Positions 1 through 8,696 of a DNA stretch of 64,000 bases are shown piece by piece. Positions within the stretch are counted from its first letter, which is position 1. Every line of letters starts with the position of its first letter. The notes beneath the pieces were generated by a model. It was not told the origin of the DNA. It made no database searches and worked only from the letters and a program-made list of their open reading frames with translations. The stretch spans positions 1-64,000 of the forward strand of contig NZ_CP123385.1 of assembly GCF_040409955.1 (NCBI RefSeq). The letters are read 5' to 3'. Origin of the DNA: Salipiger sp. H15 (lineage in GTDB: Bacteria > Pseudomonadota > Alphaproteobacteria > Rhodobacterales > Rhodobacteraceae). A program made the translations under genes and the position numbers.

Positions 1-978
1 ATGAAACTCACCAACCTCGCCCTCTGCGCCGCGCTCGGCGCGACCCTCGTCTCGGCGCCCGCCTTCGCGCAGGAGATCACCTTCAAGGCCAGCCACAACG
101 CCAATGCCGACGAGCCCTACGGCGTCGGCATGCGCAAGATGGCCGAGATCCTCGCCGAGAAGTCCGGCGGCAAGGCCACCATCGAGGTCTATGACAACGC
201 CACGCTCGGCGACGAGATGGAAAGCATCCAGGGCACCCAGATCGGCACCGTCGACATCGCCGTGACCGCCAACTCGACGCTGGCCAACTTCGTGCCGGAC
301 CTCTCGGTCTTCTCGCTGCCCTTCCTCTTCGACAACGCCGAGCAGATGGACCGCGCGCTGAGCGATCCGGCCGTCCTCGCCGAGATCGACGCCGCGCTCG
401 ACGCGCAGGGCTTCCACCTGCTGTCGGTCTTCTCGGCCGGCACCCGCCACATCATGACAAAGAAGCCGATCGAGAAGCTCGAGGACATGGCGGGGCTGAA
501 GATCCGCACCATGCAGAACCCCGCCCACGTCGACACGTTCAACGCCTTCGGCGCCAATGCCACCCCGATCGCCTACACCGAGCTCTACGGCGCGATCGAG
601 ACCGGCGTGGTGGACGGGGCAGAGGCCGCCAACACCAACTTCTACTCGCAGAAGTTCTACGAGGTCGCGCCGGACTGGGCCGTGGTCGGCTGGCTGGAAC
701 TGGTTGCCCCGGTGATCATGGGCAAGGCCGCCTACGAGGCGCTGCCCGAGGACGTGCAGGCGGCGCTTGACGAGGCGGGCCTCGAGGCCGGCAAGGCCGA
801 GCGCGCCAACTACCTCGCCTCGGACAACGCCCGCTTCGCCGATCTCGAGGCGGCCGGCGTGAACATCACCCACCCCGACGTCGAGGCCTTCCGCACCGCC
901 GCCGCGCCGGTGCAGCAGAAATACCTCGAGACCGACGCGCAGAAGAAGCTCTTCGAGATGCTGAAATCGGTCGAGTAA
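1..978 (+). CDS. dctP: TRAP transporter substrate-binding protein, DctP family
   Basis: Periplasmic solute receptor of a tripartite ATP-independent (TRAP) transporter; it hands an organic acid-type ligand to the DctQM membrane pair encoded just downstream. The 325-residue product has a Sec signal peptide (about residues 1-23, ending SAPAFAQ) and the DctP fold. The segment GLKIRTMQNP holds the family arginine that binds the ligand carboxylate, and ELYGAIETGVVDGAE is the usual helix after it. The ATG is the first base of the window, so any promoter lies outside. The length is normal for the family. The ligand cannot be told from sequence; the downstream acyl-adenylating enzyme suggests a carboxylate. 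Confidence 0.95.
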   Translation: MKLTNLALCAALGATLVSAPAFAQEITFKASHNANADEPYGVGMRKMAEILAEKSGGKATIEVYDNATLGDEMESIQGTQIGTVDIAVTANSTLANFVPDLSVFSLPFLFDNAEQMDRALSDPAVLAEIDAALDAQGFHLLSVFSAGTRHIMTKKPIEKLEDMAGLKIRTMQNPAHVDTFNAFGANATPIAYTELYGAIETGVVDGAEAANTNFYSQKFYEVAPDWAVVGWLELVAPVIMGKAAYEALPEDVQAALDEAGLEAGKAERANYLASDNARFADLEAAGVNITHPDVEAFRTAAAPVQQKYLETDAQKKLFEMLKSVE

Positions 979-999
979 ACCCCGTTACCCGACCCAACT

Positions 1000-1028
1000 G
1001 CCCGGCCGCGCCCACTCCGCGGCCGGGC
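1000..1028 (+). terminator. GC-rich stem-loop between dctP and dctQ (attenuator or RNA-stabilising hairpin)
   Basis: Perfect 11-bp stem GCCCGGCCGCG / CGCGGCCGGGC with a 7-nt loop, 22 bp after the dctP stop and 33 bp before dctQ. No T-run follows, so it is more likely a partial terminator or a 3'-end protector that keeps binding-protein mRNA in excess over permease mRNA. Confidence 0.6.
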
Positions 1029-1060
1029 CTCTGACCTGACTGCCGCAAGAAGGCCCGTTC

Positions 1061-1573
1061 ATGTTCGCACTTCTCGAACGCCTCTGCCTTGCCCTGCGCC
1101 GCGTCGTCTCGGGCGTGGTGATCCTGCTCTTCACCGCGATGATGATCTCGGTGCTGGTGCAGGTCGGCGGGCGCTACGTCTTCAACTACTCGATCGCGCA
1201 GGCCACCGAGATCGCCACCTTCAGCCAGATCTGGCTGGTGCTGATGGGCGCGGGCGTCGCCGTCGCCAAGGGCCAGCACGTCGCCATCGACATGCTGCCG
1301 GCGCAGCTTCCGCTGGCCTATGCCCGCGTCGCGCTGATCGCCATCGCGCTGGTCATCGTGGCCTTCCTCGCGGTGCTCGCCTGGGGCAGCCTGCCGCTGC
1401 TGAAGATGGGCACGTTCCAGAGCTCGCCGGCGCTGCGCATGCCGATGAAATACGTCTACCTCTGCCTGCCGGTGGGCGCTGGCTACATGGCGCTGGAGCT
1501 GCTGCTCTCGGTGCTCCAGCGCTGGGACAACCCGTTCCCGCCGCCCGAACCCGACGCCGAGGAGGCGCTCTGA
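1061..1573 (+). CDS. dctQ: TRAP transporter small permease, DctQ family
   Basis: Small membrane subunit of the TRAP transporter. At 170 residues with four predicted membrane segments (about 15-40, 50-70, 90-112 and 130-152) it is typical DctQ size. The conserved early stretch VQVGGRYVFNYSIAQATEIA matches the family R-Y-x-F-N...E pattern. It ends one base before the dctM start, so the two are translationally coupled. Function as a complex partner of the next gene is inferred from family and position. Confidence 0.93.
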   Translation: MFALLERLCLALRRVVSGVVILLFTAMMISVLVQVGGRYVFNYSIAQATEIATFSQIWLVLMGAGVAVAKGQHVAIDMLPAQLPLAYARVALIAIALVIVAFLAVLAWGSLPLLKMGTFQSSPALRMPMKYVYLCLPVGAGYMALELLLSVLQRWDNPFPPPEPDAEEAL

Positions 1574-2860
1574 ATGCTGGTCATCGCCTCTGCCTTCCTC
1601 TTCCTGCTGGCGCTCGGCGTGCCGGTGGTCTTCGTGCTGGGCGCCTCGGCGGTGCTGGCGCTGGTCACCACCACCGACGTGCCCGTCGCCATCGTCAGCC
1701 AGCGCGTCTTCGCGGGGCTCAACTCCTTCACCCTGATGGCCATTCCGTTCTTCGTCTTCGCCGGGGTCATCATGGACGCGGGCGGCATCTCGCGCCGCAT
1801 CGTCGATTTCGCCTCGGCGCTGATCGGCTGGGTGGTCGGCAGCCTCTACCAGGTGAGCTGCGTGGCCGCTGCCGGGCTTGCGGCGATCTCGGGCTCGGGC
1901 TCGGCCGACACCGCCGCGATCTCGGCGATCATGCAGCCGCAGCTGCGCCGGCGCGGCTATGACGTCGACTTCGGCGCGGCGCTGATCGCCTGCGCCGGGT
2001 CCATCGCGCAGGTCATCCCGCCGAGCTTGACGATGGTGATCCTCGCCGTGGTCTCCAACGTCTCGATTGGCGCGCTCTTCGTGTCGGGCGTGCTGCCGGG
2101 GCTCATGTGCATCGTGATCCTGATGGTCATCGCCTATTTCCAGGCGAAGAAGGGCGGCGAGGTCTACCGCGACGCCGAGCCCTTCACCATGGCGCGGCTC
2201 GGCCGCACCGGCTGGGCGGCGCTGCCCGCCGCGGGCATGCCGGTGCTGATCCTCGGCGGCATCCTCGGCGGCATCTTCACCCCGACCGAGGCGGCGGCGG
2301 TCTCGGGCTTCTACGGGCTGCTGGTCGGCGCCTTCGTCTACCGCGACCTGAAGCTCTCGGCGCTGCCGGGGCTGATCCTGCGCACCGCCTCGCTCTCGGC
2401 CGCGGTCATGCTGATCATCGGCACCGCCAGCGTCTTTTCCTGGCTCATCGCCAATGCCAACGTGCCGAAGCTGCTGGGCGAATGGATCGCCGGGGTCTCG
2501 TCGAGCCAGGTGATGTTCCTGATCATCGCCAACCTGCTCTTCCTCTTCGTCGGCATGTTCCTCGAGACCATCGCGGCGATCCTGATCATCGTGCCGGTGC
2601 TGGCGCCGATCGCGGCGCAGATGGGGGTGGACCCGATCCACTTCTCGCTGCTCGTCATCCTCAACTGCGCCATCGGCACCGTGACGCCGCCCTACGGCGT
2701 GTCGCTGTTCGTGTCGTCGAGTGTCGCGGGCCGCACCGTGCTGCAGGTGTCGCGCCGCCTCGGCTGGCCGCTCGCCGGGCTCTTCGCCATGCTGATCGCG
2801 GTGACCTTCATTCCCGACCTGTCGCTGTTCCTGCCGCGGCTCTTCGGGCTCATCAACTGA
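1574..2860 (+). CDS. dctM: TRAP transporter large permease, DctM family
   Basis: Large Na+-coupled membrane subunit carrying the transport path. The 428-residue, highly hydrophobic protein has the features of the DctM / ion-transporter superfamily: FVFAGVIMDAGGISRRIVDF near residue 60, the SGSGSADTAAI motif near residue 107, IPPSLTMVILA near 150, GIFTPTEAAAVSGFYG near 230, and TPPYGVSLFVSS near 370. The start directly follows the dctQ stop (TGA then ATG). A DUF3830 gene begins 22 bp later, indicating one operon. Confidence 0.95.
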   Translation: MLVIASAFLFLLALGVPVVFVLGASAVLALVTTTDVPVAIVSQRVFAGLNSFTLMAIPFFVFAGVIMDAGGISRRIVDFASALIGWVVGSLYQVSCVAAAGLAAISGSGSADTAAISAIMQPQLRRRGYDVDFGAALIACAGSIAQVIPPSLTMVILAVVSNVSIGALFVSGVLPGLMCIVILMVIAYFQAKKGGEVYRDAEPFTMARLGRTGWAALPAAGMPVLILGGILGGIFTPTEAAAVSGFYGLLVGAFVYRDLKLSALPGLILRTASLSAAVMLIIGTASVFSWLIANANVPKLLGEWIAGVSSSQVMFLIIANLLFLFVGMFLETIAAILIIVPVLAPIAAQMGVDPIHFSLLVILNCAIGTVTPPYGVSLFVSSSVAGRTVLQVSRRLGWPLAGLFAMLIAVTFIPDLSLFLPRLFGLIN

Positions 2861-2882
2861 CCTCACCTTAGGACCAAGACCA

Positions 2883-3296
2883 ATGACCAAGCTCAAAGTC
2901 ACCATCGCGGGCATCGAGTTCGACGCGCGCTTCGAGGAGGCCGCCGCGCCCAAGACCGTCGCCGCCTTCCGCGCGCAGATGCCCTACAAGAGCCAGGTAG
3001 TGCACGTGCGCTGGTCCGGCGAGGGCGTGTGGATCCCGCTCGGAGAGACCGATTTCGGCGTCGATTACGAGAACCACACCAGCTTCCCCGCGCCGGGCCA
3101 GTTCATCCTTTATCCGGGCGGCATCTCCGAGACCGAGATCCTGCTGGCCTATGGCGGGGTGCATTTCGCCTCGAAGATGGGGCAGCTTGCCGGCAACCAC
3201 TTCATCACGCTGACCTCGAACCTCGACAAGCTGGCCGAGATCGGCCCCAAGGTGCTGTGGGAAGGCGCGCAGGAGATCCTCTTCGAGGAAGTCTGA
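2883..3296 (+). CDS. DUF3830 family protein (cyclophilin-like fold)
   Basis: A 137-residue cytosolic protein that I recognise as DUF3830, a family with a cyclophilin-like beta-barrel and no established reaction. Visible family features are the start KLKVTIAGIEFDARFEEAAAP, the central GEGVWIPLGE, and the glycine-rich YPGGISETEILLAYGG. It is preceded by AGGA and lies 22 bp after dctM and 26 bp before the adenylating enzyme, so it belongs to the TRAP operon. DUF3830 genes are often found beside importers and amide or racemase genes, which fits this neighbourhood, but the role is unknown. Confidence 0.85.
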   Translation: MTKLKVTIAGIEFDARFEEAAAPKTVAAFRAQMPYKSQVVHVRWSGEGVWIPLGETDFGVDYENHTSFPAPGQFILYPGGISETEILLAYGGVHFASKMGQLAGNHFITLTSNLDKLAEIGPKVLWEGAQEILFEEV

Positions 3297-3321
3297 GACC
3301 GAAACGACCAAGGACACGGCC

Positions 3322-4812
3322 ATGACGACGACCCCGATCAGCTACGGCGCGCGCCTGCGCCAGCTTGCCGCCGCGCGCGGCGATGCCGAGGCGGTGCGCT
3401 TCCTGCCCGCCGAGGGCGAGGAGCAGAGCCTGAGCTGGGCGGGGCTCGACGCCATGGCCGACCGTTACGCCCACGCGCTTCTGGCGCGCGGCGTGGCGCA
3501 GGGCGACGTGGTCGCCTTCGCGCTCGGCAACATCCCCGCGCATCTGGCGCTCGCGCTCGCGGTCTGGCGCATCGGCGCGACGACCCTTGTGCTCGACCCG
3601 GGCATCAAGCCCGAGACCGCCGCCGCGATGAAGGCGCGCAGCGGCGCGGCGCTGCTCGTGGGGCAGGGCGCAGGGCTGGGGGACATCTCCCTGACGGAGT
3701 TCGAGGCGCTGGCGGCAAGCCTGCCCGCGACCCCGGTCGAGGACCGCGTCCCGGCCCCCGGCAAGATCGTGCTCTCGGGCGGCTCCACCGGCCTGCCCAA
3801 GATGATGTGCGACGACCGCCCCTTCATCCGCGTGCCCGGCGCAAGCTGGGGCCGCGTGGCGCCGCGGCTCGGCTTCCAGTGCGACCAGACCCAGCTCGTC
3901 TGCGGGGCCATGTCGCACAACGCGCCCTTCACCTGGGCGCAGAACGGGCTCTTCGAGGGCAACCGGCTGGTGCTGATGGAACGCTTCGACGCGCTGCGCG
4001 CGCTGCGGGCCATCGACCGGCACGGGGTGGGCTTCGCCATGCTGGTGCCGACGATGATGGTGCGGATGATCGACCGGCTGGCCGAAAGCGGCGCGACACT
4101 CGAAAGCCTGCACGCGCTCTACCACACCGGCGCGCCCTGCGCCGCCTGGCTCAAGCAGAGCTGGATCGACGTGCTTGGCGCCGCGCGGGTGACCGAGATG
4201 TACGGCTCGGGCGAGAACACCGGCCAGACCACGATCACCGGCGCCGAATGGCTGGACCACCAGGGCTCGGTCGGGCGCGGCTTCGAGACCGAGATCCGCA
4301 TCTATGGCCCGGGCGGCAGGCTCCAGCCCACTGGCGCGCCGGGCGAGATCTTCATGCGGCCCGACGACCTCTCGGGGCGCAGCCATTACACCGGCCCGGA
4401 CGCGCCGGCGCCCGAGCGCGACGCCGACGGGTTCCAGAGCATCGGCGATGTCGGCTGGCTGGATGCCGAGGGCTATCTCTACCTTGGCGGACGGCGCGAC
4501 GACGTGATCAACACCGGCGGCGTGAAGATCCACCCCGAGACCGTCGAGGCGGTGCTGCTGCGCGCGCCGGGCGTCGGCGACGCGGTGGTCTTCGGCGCCG
4601 AGGACCGCGAATGGGGCCAGAAGGTCATCGCCTGCCTCGTGCCGAAAGAGGGGGCCGCGCTCGACGAGGCGGCGCTGCGCGCCTTCTGCCTCGAAAGGCT
4701 AGGGCCGCAGGAGGTGCCGAAGTCCTTCCGCATCTGCGAGACCCTGCCGCGTGACGGCTTCGGCAAGATCCGCCGCAAGGCGCTGCGCGCCGAATTCGCC
4801 GAGGCGGGCTAG
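3322..4812 (+). CDS. AMP-dependent acyl-CoA synthetase/ligase (ANL superfamily)
   Basis: Predicted to activate a carboxylic acid with ATP to the acyl-AMP and pass it to CoA. At 496 residues it carries the ANL core motifs in order: phosphate-binding loop LSGGSTGLPK (about 152-161), YGSGENTGQTT (A5, near 293), GDVGWLD (A7, near 375), the hinge GRRDDVINTGGVKIHPE (near 390) and the catalytic lysine region GFGKIRRK near the C-terminus. AAGGA precedes the ATG. As the fifth gene of the TRAP operon it probably activates the imported acid or a product of it. The substrate is not predictable; related enzymes act on aryl and medium-chain acids. Confidence 0.9.
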   Translation: MTTTPISYGARLRQLAAARGDAEAVRFLPAEGEEQSLSWAGLDAMADRYAHALLARGVAQGDVVAFALGNIPAHLALALAVWRIGATTLVLDPGIKPETAAAMKARSGAALLVGQGAGLGDISLTEFEALAASLPATPVEDRVPAPGKIVLSGGSTGLPKMMCDDRPFIRVPGASWGRVAPRLGFQCDQTQLVCGAMSHNAPFTWAQNGLFEGNRLVLMERFDALRALRAIDRHGVGFAMLVPTMMVRMIDRLAESGATLESLHALYHTGAPCAAWLKQSWIDVLGAARVTEMYGSGENTGQTTITGAEWLDHQGSVGRGFETEIRIYGPGGRLQPTGAPGEIFMRPDDLSGRSHYTGPDAPAPERDADGFQSIGDVGWLDAEGYLYLGGRRDDVINTGGVKIHPETVEAVLLRAPGVGDAVVFGAEDREWGQKVIACLVPKEGAALDEAALRAFCLERLGPQEVPKSFRICETLPRDGFGKIRRKALRAEFAEAG

Positions 4813-4934
4813 GCGGGCTGGCGCGGGCGCCGGAACCCTGCGTCATCCTCGTGGTTTCCTTGTCTGCCGGAGAAGGGTAAAGCGGGCCGGTATTCCGCCG
4901 GGCCGCAGCCCCGGCCCCCATGACGGACGCAGAC

Positions 4935-5837
4935 ATGAAACTCATCATCGATACCGACCCCGGGGTCGACGACGCGCTGGCCATCCTCTACGCCGCCGCG
5001 CATCCGCAGATCGACCTTCTCGGGCTCACCACCGTCTTCGGCAATGTCACCGTCGCGCAGGCGACGCGCAACGCGCTCTACCTCGTCGAGCGCGCCGGGC
5101 TCGACATCCCGGTGGCCGAGGGCGCGGCCAAGCCGCTGCACCTGCCGCCCTTCACCCCGAGCCACCACGTGCACGGGCCCGAGGGCTTCGGCGACCTGCC
5201 CGAGATGACCCCCAAGGGCGCAAAGATCGCCGAGAGCGCCGCGGAGTTCCTCGTGCGCATGGCGCGCGAGCACAAGGGCGAGCTGGTGCTCTGCCCGATC
5301 GGCCCGATCACCAACGTCGCCGACGCCATCGCGCTCGACCCCGATTTCGCGGGCAACCTGCGCGAGATCGTCTTCATGGGCGGGGCGCTCGACGCGCGCG
5401 GCAACATCACGCCCTATGCCGAGGCCAACACCTACCATGACCCGCACGCGCTCGACATCGTGCTGCGGAGCGGCGCGAAGATCCGCATGATCGGCCTCGA
5501 CGTGACGATGGAGGTGCTGCTCACCGCCGAGGACTTCGAGGAGCTCGAGCGGCGCGACCCCGCGCACGGCGCCTTCCTGCGCGAGATGAGCCACTTCTAC
5601 CTCGAGTTCTACCGCACCGTCGGCGCCGAGGGCTGCGGCCTGCACGACCCGCTGGCGGTCATGGCCTGCGTCATGCCCGAGCTCGTCGGCGTCGAGTACA
5701 CGCCGGTCGACGTGGTGCTGGAGGGCCCCGAGATCGGCCGCACCCGCCGCGCCACCGGACGGCCCGAGATCGAGGTCGCGCTGACCTGCAGCGGCGCGGA
5801 CATCAAGCGCCTGTTCCTCGAGAGCTTCGGCGGCTGA
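4935..5837 (+). CDS. nucleoside hydrolase (IunH/Rih family)
   Basis: Ca2+-dependent hydrolase of ribonucleosides to base plus ribose. The start MKLIIDTDPGVDDALA contains the family DTDPGxDD metal-binding motif, so I start at 4935 rather than the in-frame ATG 15 bp upstream. Other family marks are LGLTTVFGNVTVAQATRNA (about 34-52), a GPITNVADAI stretch near 125 and FMGGALDARGNITPYAEANT near 150. At 300 residues it is slightly shorter than the usual 310-330. It lies about 120 bp after the synthetase and ends at a bidirectional hairpin. Its presence hints at pyrimidine or purine salvage, in line with rutA further on. Confidence 0.9.
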   Translation: MKLIIDTDPGVDDALAILYAAAHPQIDLLGLTTVFGNVTVAQATRNALYLVERAGLDIPVAEGAAKPLHLPPFTPSHHVHGPEGFGDLPEMTPKGAKIAESAAEFLVRMAREHKGELVLCPIGPITNVADAIALDPDFAGNLREIVFMGGALDARGNITPYAEANTYHDPHALDIVLRSGAKIRMIGLDVTMEVLLTAEDFEELERRDPAHGAFLREMSHFYLEFYRTVGAEGCGLHDPLAVMACVMPELVGVEYTPVDVVLEGPEIGRTRRATGRPEIEVALTCSGADIKRLFLESFGG

Positions 5838-5842
5838 CACGC

Positions 5843-5869
5843 GCCGGGGCGCCGGTTGCGCGCCCCGGC
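5843..5869. terminator. bidirectional hairpin between convergent genes
   Basis: Perfect 10-bp stem GCCGGGGCGC / GCGCCCCGGC with a 7-nt loop, centred in the 58-bp gap between the nucleoside hydrolase (plus) and the racemase-like gene (minus). No T-run on either side. Confidence 0.6.
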
Positions 5870-5895
5870 CACGGTCCTGGCCAATGGATGCGCCC

Positions 5896-6591
5896 TCAGC
5901 GCGGGGCGGGAACGCCGCTCACCAGCCGGGCGGCGTCGAGGATCGAGAAGACCGGCCGTCCGGTGACACGTCGGATCGCCTCGGCATAGGGCGGCAGGTT
6001 GCCGCATTCGAGCACCAGCGCGGCGATCTCGGGGCTGCGCGCCACCAGCGCCTCGGCGGCGGCGCAGACCTCGCGCTGCATCTCCCCGGGATCGAAAGCG
6101 GCGCGCTGCTCGGTCTTTGCGGCAAGGAAGGTCTCAACGAAGAGCGCGCTCTGCTGCATGCCGCCGATCCGCACGTCCCCGGAGGCGACACCGGCGGCGC
6201 GTATCGCGTCCGGCCCCAGCGCCGAGGCCGAGGCGGTCAGCACGCCGATCGGCCGCTCTCCCATCATCGGGCGCAGCATCGGCAGCAGGCAGAGCCCGGA
6301 CAGCAGCACAGGCACCGGCAGGCCGCTCGCGATGTCGCGCTGCACCGAGATCAGGAAGCCGCAGGTCGAGGTGATGAGGCAGGCGCCCTCCGCCACGAGT
6401 TCGGCCGCGGCAGCGCGGAAGGCGGCCACCAGCTCGGGCGCGGGCCGGCCGTCGCGCACGATGTCGGGGCTGCCGGCGCCGGGCACCACGCGGACCCGCG
6501 CGGGCAGGTGGTAGCTCTCGGGATTGCCGGCGTCACCGGGGATGCGCGGGAAGCGCGTGTCGAGGCTGAGGATGCCGATGAAAGGCGTCAT
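5896..6591 (-). CDS. Asp/Glu/hydantoin racemase superfamily protein
   Basis: 231-residue member of the aspartate/glutamate racemase superfamily, which uses two cysteines as acid-base pair. Both are visible: ITSTCGFLI (about residue 77) and LECGNLPPY (about 193). The N-terminal MTPFIGILSLDTRFPRIPGD is typical of the uncharacterised branch found with importers and DUF3830 proteins. It is the last gene of the minus-strand TRAP operon, 50 bp after the permease gene. The reaction (racemisation, or maleate-isomerase-like or decarboxylase chemistry) cannot be decided. Confidence 0.82.
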   Translation of the reverse strand: MTPFIGILSLDTRFPRIPGDAGNPESYHLPARVRVVPGAGSPDIVRDGRPAPELVAAFRAAAAELVAEGACLITSTCGFLISVQRDIASGLPVPVLLSGLCLLPMLRPMMGERPIGVLTASASALGPDAIRAAGVASGDVRIGGMQQSALFVETFLAAKTEQRAAFDPGEMQREVCAAAEALVARSPEIAALVLECGNLPPYAEAIRRVTGRPVFSILDAARLVSGVPAPR

Positions 6592-6641
6592 GGCTCACCG
6601 CTGTCTGCGGCGGGGAAGCGCCGGGACGCTCCCCCGCGGGA

Positions 6642-8567
6642 TCACTGCTTGGCCTGCACGAGATCCGGCAGCCATGTGGCAAGGCCGGGGAAGAGCACCA
6701 GCACGCCAACCATCAGCACCATGATCAGGAACATCGGCAGCGCGGTGCGGGCGATGTAGCTCATGTCGTGCCGGGTCATTCCCTGCAGCACGAAGAGGTT
6801 GAAGCCCACCGGCGGGGTGATCTGCGCCATCTCGACGACGACCACGATGAAGATGCCGAACCAGATGAGGTCGATGCCCGCCGCGCGGATCATCGGCTCG
6901 ATGATCGCCATGGTCAGCACCACCGCCGAGATCCCGTCGAGGAACATGCCGATGATGATGTAGAACACCGTCAGCGCCGCGATCAGCGCCACCGGCGAGA
7001 GATCCCACGCGGCGATCACCCCGGCCAGCGCGCGCGGCACGCCGGTGAAGCCCATGGCCAGCGTCAGGAAGCTTGCCCCCATGAGGATCAGCGCGATCAT
7101 CGCAGAGGTGCGGGTGGCGCCCATCAGGCTGTCGCGGAAGGCGGGCCAGTCGAGCGAGCCCTGCAGCCCCGCCAGCACAAGGGCGCCGATGACGCCGAAG
7201 GCCGCCGCCTCGGTCGCCGTGGCGATGCCGAGATACATCGAGCCGATCACCACGAGGATGAGCGCGATCACCGGGATCAGCAGGGTCGAGGCGCGCAGCT
7301 TCTCGGCAAGGCTCATCGCCGGCTCGGGCTCGGGGGTCTGGTCGCGGCGCACCACCGACCAGATCGCGATATAGGCCATGAACATCGCCGCGAGCACGAT
7401 GCCGGGGATCACGCCCGCCATGAAGAGGCTCGTGATGCTCTGCTGCACCGTCACGCCGTAGACGATGAGCGTCAGCGAGGGCGGGATCATCAGGCCGAGC
7501 GTCGCCGCCCCGGCGAGCGTGCCGATGATCATGAACTCGGGATAGCCGCGCTTCCGCAGCTCGGGGATTGACATCTTGCCGACCGTGGTCAGCGTCGCCG
7601 CCGACGAGCCCGAGACCGCCGCGAAGACCGTGCAGCCCACCACGTTGGAATGCAGAAGGCCGCCGGGGAAGCGCGAGAGCCAGGGCGCGAGCCCCTTGAA
7701 CATGTCCTCGGAAAGCCGTGTCCGGTAGAGGATTTCCCCCATCCAGATGAAGAGCGGCAGCGAGGTCAGCGTCCAGCTCGAGGACGAGGTCCAGACGGTG
7801 ATGCTCATCGAGCTGCCGGGGTTGCGCGGGGTGAAGCCGATCATCCCCATGTAGGCGACGCCCATCAGCGCGAGCCCGACCCAGAGCCCGGAGCCGAGCA
7901 GGAAGAAGAGCACGAAGAGGAAGACGCCGATCTTCAGCCCCACCGCATCGCGGTCGAAACCGGTCATCAGGTGGACGGCGGCGTAGAGCACCAGCGCGCT
8001 GCCGAGGCACATCGCCAGCCGCAGCTTGCGCGATGCGAGCGCGTCGCGCAGCATCGGCTTGCGCGGCGTGTCGACGCCCATCTCCTCGGTGAAGAGCAGG
8101 CCGAGCAGGCTGTCGACCACGGCGATCGCCAGCAGCACCGCGCCCACCGCCATCGACAGCTGCGGGATCCAGAGCGGCGTTCCGTCCTGGCCTTGGCTGA
8201 TGTCGTTGATCTTGTGGCTGAGGAAGGGGGTCTTCACCGCGTACCAGGCGAAGAACAGCGCCACCGCGGCGCCCGCCGTGTAGCACCAGATCTCGATGCC
8301 CCGCCGCCAGGCGCCGCCGCGCTCGACCAGCATGCCGACGCGGATGTGCTCGTTGCGGCGGAACGTGTCGGCGAGCGCGAGAAACGACGCGGTTGCCATG
8401 GCATAGCCGGCATAGTTCGCGCCTCCGGGGAACAGGATGCCGAGCCAGCGCGTGACCATCTGGGCGACCACGAGGCAGAGGATCGACACCAGCGCCAGCG
8501 CCGCGCCGTATCCGGAGAGTGCGTAGAGCCCGTCGGCAAGGCGGCGAAGGGGGGTGGCTGCTGTCAT
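6642..8567 (-). CDS. TRAP transporter permease, fused DctQ-DctM
   Basis: Single polypeptide joining both TRAP membrane subunits. The first 190 residues hold the four-segment DctQ part (NYAGYAMATASFLALADTFR..HIRVGML), then a linker, then a DctM part with SGSSAATLTTVGKMSIPELR, IPPSLTLIVYG, ATATEAAAFGVIGALVLAG and TPPVGFNLFVLQGMT. In-frame starts exist at 8609 (GTG), 8600, 8585 and 8567; I prefer 8567 because GAAGG lies upstream and the product starts at the natural DctQ N-terminus, but this is uncertain. It is separated from its binding-protein gene by a strong hairpin at 8651-8675. Confidence 0.93.
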   Translation of the reverse strand: MTAATPLRRLADGLYALSGYGAALALVSILCLVVAQMVTRWLGILFPGGANYAGYAMATASFLALADTFRRNEHIRVGMLVERGGAWRRGIEIWCYTAGAAVALFFAWYAVKTPFLSHKINDISQGQDGTPLWIPQLSMAVGAVLLAIAVVDSLLGLLFTEEMGVDTPRKPMLRDALASRKLRLAMCLGSALVLYAAVHLMTGFDRDAVGLKIGVFLFVLFFLLGSGLWVGLALMGVAYMGMIGFTPRNPGSSMSITVWTSSSSWTLTSLPLFIWMGEILYRTRLSEDMFKGLAPWLSRFPGGLLHSNVVGCTVFAAVSGSSAATLTTVGKMSIPELRKRGYPEFMIIGTLAGAATLGLMIPPSLTLIVYGVTVQQSITSLFMAGVIPGIVLAAMFMAYIAIWSVVRRDQTPEPEPAMSLAEKLRASTLLIPVIALILVVIGSMYLGIATATEAAAFGVIGALVLAGLQGSLDWPAFRDSLMGATRTSAMIALILMGASFLTLAMGFTGVPRALAGVIAAWDLSPVALIAALTVFYIIIGMFLDGISAVVLTMAIIEPMIRAAGIDLIWFGIFIVVVVEMAQITPPVGFNLFVLQGMTRHDMSYIARTALPMFLIMVLMVGVLVLFPGLATWLPDLVQAKQ

Positions 8568-8650
8568 CGCGGCGCGGCCTTCCATGTCAGTATCTGTCAT
8601 CGCGTTCACGGCAAGCGGCGGTCGCGGCCTTCCGTCACGGAAGACAGGTC

Positions 8651-8675
8651 GGCGCCCCGGTCCTGCCGGGGCGCC
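8651..8675 (-). terminator. GC-rich stem-loop between SBP gene and fused permease gene
   Basis: Perfect 10-bp stem GGCGCCCCGG / CCGGGGCGCC with a 5-nt loop in the 87-130 bp gap between the binding protein and its permease. No U-tract; the position copies that of the hairpin at 1000-1028. Confidence 0.6.
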
Positions 8676-8696
8676 GCGCGTCCGCGATGCCGGCCC

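Noticed and set aside
866..2953. 695-codon minus-strand frame opposite the TRAP genes
   Set aside because: Antisense shadow of GC-rich genes: His/Arg/Gly/Asp-rich composition, no domain, covers three clear plus-strand genes.
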